Shown piece by piece: positions 8,658 through 16,184 of a stretch of DNA of 42,447 bases. The notes beneath the pieces are model-generated. The model ran no database searches. It was not told the DNA's origin and was given only the letters and a program-made list of their open reading frames with translations. The number at the start of each line of letters is the position of its first letter. Positions within the stretch are counted from its first letter, which is position 1. The stretch spans positions 1 through 42,447 of the forward strand of contig JAQVDB010000010.1 in the NCBI GenBank assembly GCA_028698525.1. Direction: 5' to 3'. Source of the DNA: Clostridia bacterium. Its GTDB lineage: Bacteria > Bacillota > Clostridia > JAQVDB01. The position numbers and the translations under genes were made by a program.

Positions 8658-9941
8658 TCTAAGTTTTTTGATTTTAAACATGGCATCTAATACTTCCCAA
8701 TTTTGTGGGAACGACTGTCCTAGTACCCAATAACTTACCCCTCTCAGGCCGTATTGATTCACTAGCCTAAACTTAGCCATAACGCTTCTTGCATCTTCAA
8801 ACCACACAACATGTTGTATACCGGAAGTATCGGTATAATAAAAATAAGGTGATTGAGCAGTGGTATCATAATTTATATAAACCCCATATTTAGCTGCAAT
8901 CTGTAGAGCTTCTTGAGGACTTACCCTCCTAGCCCATCCCCCACCCGGAGTGTAGGGCAACGGCCAATCATATCCATATAAAGGCATGCCCATCATAATC
9001 TTTTGAGGCGGAATAACAGATACTGCATAATTTATCACCTTTCTTACCTCATCTATAGGAGCTACAGCCATTGGTGGTCCACCCGACCAACCCCATTCAT
9101 AAGTCATTATTATCACAAAATCCACAATATTGCCATGGGCTTGATAATCATGTGCCCCATGCCATGCACCTACTTTTATATCATATGGTTTAGGTGCCAA
9201 TGCTGTGGAAACGATGTAACCTTCCCTATGCAGCCTTTGAGTAACTTTTCTCAAAAAATCATTATAAAGCTGACGGTCCTCTGGAGGGATCCTCTCAAAA
9301 TCTATGTTCAAACCATAATAATTTTTATTTTTTATTACATTTATTACATTGACTATAAAATTATTTATCGCATTATTATCCGTTAGAAGATCATGTACCA
9401 AGTCCGCATCAAAATTTCCATTCCTAAAATTAGTCACAACCAGCAAAGGGGCAATATTATGTCTAGCCGATTGTTCCAATATCGTCTCATCCTTCAAGGC
9501 TATAAGGCTGCCATCCCGGTTTACCCTATAGCTAAAAGGGCTTATATATGTGAGATATTGTCCCACATCATCTACTATTCTCTTATCCAATTCAACACTT
9601 ATAGGCTCTATATAGCCATTGACTTCTATCTCTCCAAAGGCATCCCCTGCTCCCGGAATCAATATTTTCATCCCGGGATAAATAAGGTCTGGATTGGATA
9701 TATTATTCAACGCAACTATGCTGCTTACAGTTACATTGAATTTCCTGCTTATTGACCACAGGGTATCTCCTGGTTGAACGGTATATATTTGCCCTTGGGT
9801 CGGTATTACAAGCGCCTGCCCAGGAATCAAATATGGTATATCCTGCAGTAGGTTGGCTTCCACTATCACATCGATAGCCACACCATATCTGTTTGAAATG
9901 GACCATAAGGAATCCCCTGGTTGCACTACATATATTTCCAA
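8655..9941 (-). CDS. sleL: LysM-containing GH18 spore-lytic glucosaminidase (SleL/YaaH type)
   Basis: A 428-residue enzyme with two N-terminal LysM peptidoglycan-binding repeats (about 1-48, VVQPGDSLWSISNRYG; about 51-100, TVQPGDTLWSISRKFN). A glycoside hydrolase 18 barrel follows, with the catalytic strand YGLNIDFERIP (Asp and Glu of DxxDxDxE) and the MTYEWGWSGGPP motif. The domain order and length match SleL/YaaH, which cleaves spore-cortex muropeptides during germination. There is no signal peptide, also usual for SleL. The start is a TTG with AAAGGCGG 9 nt upstream; upstream in-frame codons run through that ribosome site. It is divergent from the antiporter gene and ends in its own terminator. 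Confidence 0.92.
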   Translation of the reverse strand: MEIYVVQPGDSLWSISNRYGVAIDVIVEANLLQDIPYLIPGQALVIPTQGQIYTVQPGDTLWSISRKFNVTVSSIVALNNISNPDLIYPGMKILIPGAGDAFGEIEVNGYIEPISVELDKRIVDDVGQYLTYISPFSYRVNRDGSLIALKDETILEQSARHNIAPLLVVTNFRNGNFDADLVHDLLTDNNAINNFIVNVINVIKNKNYYGLNIDFERIPPEDRQLYNDFLRKVTQRLHREGYIVSTALAPKPYDIKVGAWHGAHDYQAHGNIVDFVIIMTYEWGWSGGPPMAVAPIDEVRKVINYAVSVIPPQKIMMGMPLYGYDWPLPYTPGGGWARRVSPQEALQIAAKYGVYINYDTTAQSPYFYYTDTSGIQHVVWFEDARSVMAKFRLVNQYGLRGVSYWVLGQSFPQNWEVLDAMFKIKKLR

Positions 9942-10200
9942 GTAAATTACCCGCCTTTCTCGAACCAAATTACCCTAATTTACTGCATTCTGAAAACGCC
10001 TGATTTTTTCAAAATTAGTTTAGGGTCAAATACTAAAATTTATTTTAAGATTTTTCTCTTGGTAACAATATATTCATATAAGCAGGAATTTGATATTGAT
10101 TTTCCATAAAAACAATTCTATATGCTCATTTGATTTTATTTGTTTATATAATATAATAACAGATAGTCGAAAATTAATATGGTTGAGGGGTTAATATAGA

Positions 10201-11397
10201 ATGAAATTAATAATTATAATTGCTATACTTCTTATGGCAGGTTTTGTAGGAGGAAGAGTAGCCTCTAAATTTAAACTGCCTTCAGTTACCGGCTATATTA
10301 TAATAGGTGTAATAATAGGTCCTTCAGTGCTAAACATTGTATCTGCTGAATTTAGTCAACATCTAACCATAATAAACGAAATCGCTTTAGCCTTAATCGC
10401 TTTCAGTATAGGAAGTGAATTTAACATTAAGCATCTTGAGACTCTAGGTAAAAAAGTGTTTATCATCACATTGCTTCAAAGTTTAGGTGCAGTGATCTTG
10501 GTTGATTTTCTGCTGCTTGTGGTGCTAAAAGTCCCGGTACATTTAGGTTTAACGCTGGGGGCTATAGCAGCTGCTACTGCACCTGCAGCCACTATTATGG
10601 TGGTACGGGAATACAAAGCAAAGGGCCCTATGACCGATACTTTGCTTCCTGTAGTTGCTCTAGATGATGCTGTATGTATAATGATATTCGGTCTATCTAC
10701 TGCAATCTCAAAAATGTTGATAGGAAATACAGGCGATATAAACTTTCTTATGGTTATGGTAGAACCGATAATAGAGATACTTGGTTCCTTAGTGATCGGT
10801 TTTTTAATCGGACTTTTGATAAGCTGGATGTCTAAAAAAATAATAAAGGGCCCTGATGAAATGCTGGTGACGGTTTTCGCTTTGATCTTATCAGCCAGTG
10901 GAATTGCAGACATGCTCAATATATCTCCTCTTCTCACATGCATGATGGTAGGAGCTACGGTAGCAAACGTGTTGAAAAGCAATAAAAAAGTCTATTCTGA
11001 TGTGGACAAGATCACACCTATTATATATGTAGCATTTTTTACTCTTGCAGGAACAGATCTCAATCTTGGCCTTATAACAAACGTAGGCCTTATAGGGATT
11101 GTATATATATTATCCAGATCTGCCGGGAAAATAATAGGGACTGCAATAGGAGGACGGGTTTCAGGCGCTTCTCCGGCTGTATATAAATATCTAGGCATAT
11201 GCCTTTTCCCACAGGCAGGAGTCGCTATAGGTCTCACAGTCATTGCAGAGAACATGTTCCCTGATATAGCCTCAGAGCTATCTACAATAGTGCTTTCTGC
11301 AGTGATGATATATGAATTGATCGGCCCTGTATTGACAAAGATGGCACTGATTAAAGCAGGCGAAATTGAAACAAGCAAAAAGCCGCAACGGGCTTGA
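10201..11397 (+). CDS. CPA2-type cation:proton antiporter
   Basis: A 398-residue integral membrane protein with about 12 hydrophobic helices, of the Na+/H+ exchanger (Pfam PF00999, KefB/NapA-like) family. It exchanges Na+ or K+ for protons across the cytoplasmic membrane. Family marks are GGRVASKFKLPSVTGYIIIGVIIGPS in helices 1-2 and the conserved acidic pair in VVALDDAVCIMIFGL, which lies where the ion-binding aspartates sit in CPA2 proteins. There is no C-terminal RCK/TrkA-N regulatory domain, so it is not a full KefB/C. The ATG has GAGGGG 9 nt upstream. It converges with the PRC-barrel operon through a shared terminator. Transported ion not determined. Confidence 0.9.
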   Translation: MKLIIIIAILLMAGFVGGRVASKFKLPSVTGYIIIGVIIGPSVLNIVSAEFSQHLTIINEIALALIAFSIGSEFNIKHLETLGKKVFIITLLQSLGAVILVDFLLLVVLKVPVHLGLTLGAIAAATAPAATIMVVREYKAKGPMTDTLLPVVALDDAVCIMIFGLSTAISKMLIGNTGDINFLMVMVEPIIEILGSLVIGFLIGLLISWMSKKIIKGPDEMLVTVFALILSASGIADMLNISPLLTCMMVGATVANVLKSNKKVYSDVDKITPIIYVAFFTLAGTDLNLGLITNVGLIGIVYILSRSAGKIIGTAIGGRVSGASPAVYKYLGICLFPQAGVAIGLTVIAENMFPDIASELSTIVLSAVMIYELIGPVLTKMALIKAGEIETSKKPQRA

Positions 11398-11413
11398 ATC
11401 CCGGCGGCTTTTA
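11377..11413. terminator. Bidirectional terminator between convergent genes
   Basis: AAAAGCCGC (11378-11386) pairs with GCGGCTTTT (11404-11412), and an inner CGGG/CCCG pair (11389-11392 with 11400-11403) extends the stem past a 2-nt AA bulge. The A-tract and T-tract make it work on both strands. The stops of both the antiporter gene (11397) and the PRC gene (11411) lie inside the hairpin. Confidence 0.9.
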
Positions 11414-12142
11414 TTCTTCTATGCTCATAGTAAGCTCAATGAATCTACCAGCCTTTTTAGTCTTATCGATTATATCACCGGTAATAGAAGTCCCGGCCTT
11501 TGCTATAATGTTTCCATCGTCATCCAATATATCTCTATTCAACTTTTTGCCTGTAAAATATTCTATCTGCCTCATTTCAAAAAGTTTTGAAGCATCCTGT
11601 GCTATATTTTCCGGTTCTTTATCATCAGCTGTTATAGGCTCTATCTTCTGCGTTTCTATTTCTTTTTGAGATTCTATCTCATCCTTAACTATTACTACCT
11701 TTTTGCCGTATGTAACTATATCCTCCGATGAAATAGTCAGCATTCCATCTGTACTATGCTTTTCTGCTGTACACCCTGTTATCCTACCATCAGCATTATC
11801 TATAAAATATTCATTCACTTTACCTATAAATCGGCCCTTTTCAGTATATACTTTTGAGCCAACAACAGATACTTGTTTTTTTACTAATTCCACCGCCTCA
11901 TCAGAATTCTCTAGCTTTTGTATTGAATCTTTGCTCAAGGTTGTTACTGCATCTTTGCCTATGCCCTGGATATCTGTAAAAGGCAATATTTTAGCACCAA
12001 AATACCATTCATCATCCTGAAGTACCAGGTATTTTACATTACCCTCATTCGAGTCAACAAGCAGCTCCCTGATAGTCCCCCGTTCTTCCCCTTCTTGTAT
12101 ACATATAACAGATAAACCTATTATCTCTGAAATTTTTTTCAT
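11411..12142 (-). CDS. PRC-barrel domain protein
   Basis: A 243-residue soluble protein with two PRC-barrel-like halves. The first is residues 1-80 (ISEIIGLSVICIQEGEERGTIRELLVDSNEGNVKYLVL); the second is about 90-152 (VVGSKVYTEKGRFIGKVNEYFIDNADGRITGC). A charged linker follows, then a C-terminal segment (about 193-243, EYFTGKKLNRDILDDDGNIIAKAGTSIT). PRC barrels occur in RNA-processing (RimM) and photosynthetic proteins and in many uncharacterised Firmicutes proteins. No enzymatic residues can be pointed to. It is the last gene of the PPC - YjbQ - PRC operon, 38 nt after YjbQ, and ends in the terminator shared with the antiporter gene. Confidence 0.78.
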   Translation of the reverse strand: MKKISEIIGLSVICIQEGEERGTIRELLVDSNEGNVKYLVLQDDEWYFGAKILPFTDIQGIGKDAVTTLSKDSIQKLENSDEAVELVKKQVSVVGSKVYTEKGRFIGKVNEYFIDNADGRITGCTAEKHSTDGMLTISSEDIVTYGKKVVIVKDEIESQKEIETQKIEPITADDKEPENIAQDASKLFEMRQIEYFTGKKLNRDILDDDGNIIAKAGTSITGDIIDKTKKAGRFIELTMSIEE

Positions 12143-12180
12143 CTTCTATCCAACACTCCATCTTCAAATTATGATATCGC

Positions 12181-12579
12181 TTAACCTTCAATTATCTTAA
12201 CAATCACTTTTCTTGTCCTAGGTCCGTCAAATTCACATAAGTACACAGCCTGCCAAGTACCCAATGCTAATCTTCCATCCTTAATTAAAATCGTTTGACA
12301 AAATCCCATAAGACTGGACTTTATATGTGCAGCAGAATTGCCTTCAATATGTCTGTATCCATCCTCCATAGGTATCACTTTATTTATCTCCATCAAAAAA
12401 TCAGATACAACATCAGGATCGGCATTTTCATTTATGGTGATGCCAGCAGTAGTATGAGGTACAAAGCAATAACAGGCTCCACTCTTAATGCCACTTTCCC
12501 TTACAATCTGATCCACTTTACCCGTTATATCGATAAACTCTGAAATGCTGTTGGTGCTAACTTCAATGACATTAAACAT
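12181..12579 (-). CDS. YjbQ-family protein (UPF0047; secondary thiamine-phosphate synthase)
   Basis: A 132-residue protein of the YjbQ/UPF0047 family, a small beta-sandwich that forms trimers. The family signature is complete: CYCFVPHTTAGITINENADPDV in the middle and ALGTWQAVYLCEFDGPR near the C-terminus. Some members have weak thiamine-phosphate synthase activity in vitro, but the true role is unsettled. The ATG is preceded by GGCGGG. It starts 16 nt after the PPC-domain gene and is followed 38 nt later by the PRC-barrel gene, so all three are probably on one message. Confidence 0.92.
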   Translation of the reverse strand: MFNVIEVSTNSISEFIDITGKVDQIVRESGIKSGACYCFVPHTTAGITINENADPDVVSDFLMEINKVIPMEDGYRHIEGNSAAHIKSSLMGFCQTILIKDGRLALGTWQAVYLCEFDGPRTRKVIVKIIEG

Positions 12580-12595
12580 ACATCTATCACCCGCC

Positions 12596-13015
12596 TTAAA
12601 ACTTAAAAAGATTCAAGCCGATATTTTCATCAAACTCTCTACCCACTTCTCCTTCCAGTACATCCACTATCAACTCACCTGTTCCACTTATATATGCTGA
12701 ATTGAGATGTCCCCCAAATGCATTATAATCTTCATCACATATTGTTATATGTAAGTGTAGATATACCTCATCGTTCATCCTAGAAATATTCCCTGATAAA
12801 TTGGTTATCTCGTGATCACCGTTGAGCTGTTTAGACATATATTTTTTAGTTTCTGTATGGAAAAGACCTACTGTGATTTTATCTGCAGCACCTATACCGC
12901 TTACTCTTCCAAGCTTTATATCGTTTTCCGTACACAGTTTTTTTATAGATTCTACTATTTCTTCTCCTCGATCCAATCTAACTACTATCTTATTACCAAA
13001 TTTTTTGTATTCCAT
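12596..13015 (-). CDS. PPC-domain (DUF296) protein
   Basis: A 139-residue single-domain PPC/DUF296 protein. Family marks are LGRVSGIGAADKITVGLFHTETKKY and the HLHITICDEDYNAFGGHL segment, whose histidines form the putative metal or ligand site, followed by ISGTGELIVDVLEG. In plants the domain accompanies AT-hooks; the bacterial stand-alone form is a trimer of unknown role. The start ATG has GGAGG 8 nt upstream; an in-frame GTG five codons earlier overlaps that site. It is the first gene of the PPC - YjbQ - PRC operon. A TATAAT lies about 10 nt upstream of the ribosome site, and a terminator-like hairpin lies just before it. Confidence 0.88.
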   Translation of the reverse strand: MEYKKFGNKIVVRLDRGEEIVESIKKLCTENDIKLGRVSGIGAADKITVGLFHTETKKYMSKQLNGDHEITNLSGNISRMNDEVYLHLHITICDEDYNAFGGHLNSAYISGTGELIVDVLEGEVGREFDENIGLNLFKF

Positions 13016-13046
13016 ATAAAACACCTCCACCTATTATTATACTTAA

Positions 13047-13162
13047 AAATGAAAAAAATAACAGGATACAACTGCATCCTGTTAACTAAAAAATAAAACT
13101 ATGTCGAATCCTGTTACCATCCAAAAACGCTGAACTGTAATATTAACCCTAAAACAGTTCTG
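13047..13162 (-). ncRNA. Possible small RNA or attenuated leader upstream of the PPC operon
   Basis: This 319-nt gap between divergent genes has no ORF but holds ordered signals on the minus strand. An ECF-like promoter (13168-13197) would start a transcript near 13162. The first 30 nt can fold as GAACTGT/ACAGTTC (13132-13138 with 13154-13160). TAACAGGAT then occurs twice (complements of 13108-13116 and 13076-13084), followed by its exact partner ATCCTGTTA (13059-13067) and a run of seven Ts. The 9-bp stem plus T-run is a good intrinsic terminator, giving an RNA of roughly 110-120 nt. As there is no minus-strand gene to its right that it could be ending, it is either a small RNA or a leader with attenuation. 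Transcription is inferred, not shown. Confidence 0.4.
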
Positions 13163-13167
13163 TAGAT

Positions 13168-13197
13168 ATTAGACACCTTTAATCTCAAAAAGGTTCC
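13168..13197 (-). promoter_or_regulatory. ECF-sigma-like promoter
   Basis: On the minus strand GGAACC (complement of 13192-13197) is followed by TTTTT and, after 17 nt in all, by GTCTAAT (complement of 13168-13174). An AAC-containing -35 and a GTC-type -10 at this spacing match the general pattern of extracytoplasmic-function sigma factors. The cognate sigma factor is not in the window. Confidence 0.4.
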
Positions 13198-13334
13198 ATC
13201 TTTTTCATTTTTATTGTTTTTATGTTTATACCATAATATCTATTTAATAAAATTTATGTTATATTAATGTTAGAAGATGTATGAACCTCATGTAGCAACT
13301 TAAAAATACCATTAAACATCAGGAGTTGAATATA

Positions 13335-16160
13335 ATGCTTTCGCGGCTTAAACTTATATATATACCACTAATCTGCATCATCATACTTTTATCTTGCTGC
13401 TCCTATAATCCATACACATCTGTATCCATTACCAATAGCCAACTTGAACAATATCGTCAGATGATATACCATAAGGATTTTATCAAACCAGAGGTTTTGA
13501 ACACTAGAAACGTCAAAGGACAAATAAGAGTATATATAAAAAACAATTCCGATGAGACAATTGAATTTTCAGAGATATATTTAGTTGATCCACGTTCCGT
13601 CCAAACCTGGTATAGCAAAACTGATGCTGAAATAAAGTGCTCTTATCTAAAAAATCAAGAAATACAAACAGAATTGGATATCACAAATAATATAGACTGT
13701 ATTGAATACTGTTCTATTCAGCCGGGTGGCGTTGAAATAATAACATATCCTTGGAATATTACTACACATGAAATACTGTTCGATCTAGATGAGAATAAAA
13801 TAACCTCTTACGATCAATCCAGTCTTGTATATAGATACTATACAAGAAAAGAAAAAAATATTCAAACTTCTAATTCAAGGATACAGATTATCGCAAAACA
13901 GGTGATAGGAAATGCTGATAATTCTTTAGAAAAGGCGAAAAGCATTTATCACTTTATAAAGCAAAATATAGAATTTAGGGAATCTGATAAGGATAGAGAT
14001 GCAGTATACACGCTGAACGCCAAACATGGCAATTCCACATCAATCTCCCATCTGTTCGCAGCCATGACAAGGTATGCCGGAATACCTTGCAGGATTATCA
14101 CCGGCTTTGCACCTCATGAAGATGGTGGCTTTACAACACAAAGATGGAATGAAATATACTTTAACGAGTATGGTTGGGTACCTGTAGACGTAGCATGTTC
14201 AATAAAGAATAATAGGGACTATTTTGGCTACATGGATGCTTTCCATGTAGCAGCATGTTATGGAGGGTATTCATATGAATCTCATGATTTGGACGTGTCT
14301 TTTGAGTTAAATTATGACACTCCTTATAATACTATAAAATCTGAGCAACACCTCGCTCAACCTCAGTTATCCAACAAGCGAAAAACAACCGGCATGCTAC
14401 AAAGAACTATATATTTTAATGATAGCCAAAAACGAGATAAATCAACGGTATATCTACCTTTTGTAGAATACAATGCTGACTCAAAACAGCATACCAATTT
14501 GTTGGGCACAAACAAAGAGTTTAAAAAATTCAAAGGCGATGTATCTATGCTCGGAGGGAATAGCATAAAAATGGATCCATGCACCCTTCTCAAAATATAT
14601 TCCTTTGATTTGCAGAATAATACTGATAACATCACCATTGCAGACCAATTGGAGTTTATCACCTATGACCTGACTTTTGATCTAAATGCTGATAATGTGA
14701 AAAATTATAATAAAAACAGTGACTTATATATTTTTTACACTAGAGAAGAACCTCTTATACAAAAAAACCACGATAAAATTATAGAAACAGTTCAAGAAAT
14801 TATAAAGGACCAGCAAAACCCTATAATAAAATCCAAACTTATATTTGATTATATGATTGAAAACATAGATATCCATCCAAACAGTTCTGCAGAAGATGGG
14901 GCTGTTGAAACCCTAAATATCAAGCAAGGAAATCAGCTTGATATATCATTGCTTTTTTGTGCTTTAAACAGAGCAGCCGGAATACCTGCTCGTATTATAA
15001 CAGGTCTGATACCCACTAATGGCAAATTTGTATATCATAACTGGAATGAAATTTACTTCGAAAATTATGGATGGGTTCCTGCAGATGTATATATAAGCAA
15101 ATTATATAGGGATGAATTTTTCGGAAATATAGATAACAAACATATATCCTTGTATTACGGATATAATGATGTGTTGAGTAAGGATGATATATCAATAGAC
15201 ATAAATTTTATACATACTCCTTCACAAAAAAAGATAACCTCAGAATATAATCAGATGAAAGATAAATATATTCAACCAGAAATTTTAAATACAAAAAAAA
15301 TAAATGCAATACATACATTATATATAGATAACGTTTCAGGCCTGCCATTAAAAAATGTAGAGATTTTCAATCCTTCATTAGAAAGCAGCGATTCATCATA
15401 CAGCAAAATAACAAGAAAGCAAAAATATCATGAATATGAACTGTTTGAAGGAGATACAGAACTGTTTTGTTATGACAAAATGATTTTTGACCCGTGTACT
15501 AAAATAGAAAAATTGAAGTATGAAAAAATAGATGAAAACTTCAAAAAGCAGATAGTAGAAAAACTGGATATTCAATTGAGAGAAATAAAGTTCTGTCTGG
15601 ACAAAGATATCGTCACAGATTATGATAAAAGTTCAGAAATATACAGAGTCTATACACAGCCCGGAAACCTAATAGAATGCAACCATCCTAAAATAATAGA
15701 ACTAGCTGATAGCATAAAAGGCGAACTTAAAAATCCACTGTCCATATGTAAAAAAATATATCAATATATCGTGGACAACATGGAGTATAAAACAATGTAT
15801 CAGGAAAAGGGCGCCCTTTACGCCTTAAATACTAAACAAGGTGATTGCACAGAATACTCTACCTTATTTGTAGCCCTAGCCCGTGCGGCAGGTATACCGG
15901 CTAGAGAGGTATACGGACAAACACTTGAACCGGACGGTAAGCTAGGCGGGGGACATGCTTGGGCAGAAGTATATTTCAACGAATATGGTTGGTTGCCAGT
16001 TGATCCTACTTGGGGACAGGGACTGAATAAAGACTACTTCGGTTATATGGATGACCGCCATATAATTTTCTCCCACCAGAGTTATCTTCAGCCTTATTCT
16101 CACCAGGGCCAGATGGAAAATTCCCTCTCAATCAATTTTGAAATAGAGCTTGTAGAATAA
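13335..16160 (+). CDS. Lipoprotein with three transglutaminase-like units, only the last with a catalytic triad
   Basis: A 941-residue secreted protein. The N-terminus is a lipoprotein signal (hydrophobic stretch, lipobox L-L-S-C, lipidated Cys about 21). It is built of three repeats of about 300 residues, each a beta-rich part followed by a transglutaminase/protease-like domain. Unit 3 has the full triad: Cys838 in KQGDCTEYSTLF, His874 in GGGHAWAEVYF, Asp890 in WLPVDPTW. Unit 1 reads KHGNSTSISHLF and TTQRWNEIYF, so Cys is Ser and His is Gln. Unit 2 reads KQGNQLDISLLF, so Cys is Gln, with His and Asp kept. The unit starts are also alike (KPEVLNTRNVKG and QPEILNTKKINA). It could cut or crosslink peptides at the cell surface; the dead units may bind substrate. 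The start is the ATG 9 nt after AGGAG; a TTG three codons earlier abuts that site. Single gene, own terminator. Confidence 0.9.
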   Translation: MLSRLKLIYIPLICIIILLSCCSYNPYTSVSITNSQLEQYRQMIYHKDFIKPEVLNTRNVKGQIRVYIKNNSDETIEFSEIYLVDPRSVQTWYSKTDAEIKCSYLKNQEIQTELDITNNIDCIEYCSIQPGGVEIITYPWNITTHEILFDLDENKITSYDQSSLVYRYYTRKEKNIQTSNSRIQIIAKQVIGNADNSLEKAKSIYHFIKQNIEFRESDKDRDAVYTLNAKHGNSTSISHLFAAMTRYAGIPCRIITGFAPHEDGGFTTQRWNEIYFNEYGWVPVDVACSIKNNRDYFGYMDAFHVAACYGGYSYESHDLDVSFELNYDTPYNTIKSEQHLAQPQLSNKRKTTGMLQRTIYFNDSQKRDKSTVYLPFVEYNADSKQHTNLLGTNKEFKKFKGDVSMLGGNSIKMDPCTLLKIYSFDLQNNTDNITIADQLEFITYDLTFDLNADNVKNYNKNSDLYIFYTREEPLIQKNHDKIIETVQEIIKDQQNPIIKSKLIFDYMIENIDIHPNSSAEDGAVETLNIKQGNQLDISLLFCALNRAAGIPARIITGLIPTNGKFVYHNWNEIYFENYGWVPADVYISKLYRDEFFGNIDNKHISLYYGYNDVLSKDDISIDINFIHTPSQKKITSEYNQMKDKYIQPEILNTKKINAIHTLYIDNVSGLPLKNVEIFNPSLESSDSSYSKITRKQKYHEYELFEGDTELFCYDKMIFDPCTKIEKLKYEKIDENFKKQIVEKLDIQLREIKFCLDKDIVTDYDKSSEIYRVYTQPGNLIECNHPKIIELADSIKGELKNPLSICKKIYQYIVDNMEYKTMYQEKGALYALNTKQGDCTEYSTLFVALARAAGIPAREVYGQTLEPDGKLGGGHAWAEVYFNEYGWLPVDPTWGQGLNKDYFGYMDDRHIIFSHQSYLQPYSHQGQMENSLSINFEIELVE

Positions 16161-16164
16161 AAAC

Positions 16165-16184
16165 AGGCTCTTTTTTTAGAGCCT
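16165..16184. terminator. Bidirectional terminator
   Basis: AGGCTCT (16165-16171) pairs with AGAGCCT (16178-16184) across a 6-nt loop, with A/T runs on both sides. It lies between the convergent transglutaminase-lipoprotein and phosphoglucomutase genes, whose stops are 22 nt apart. Confidence 0.85.
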
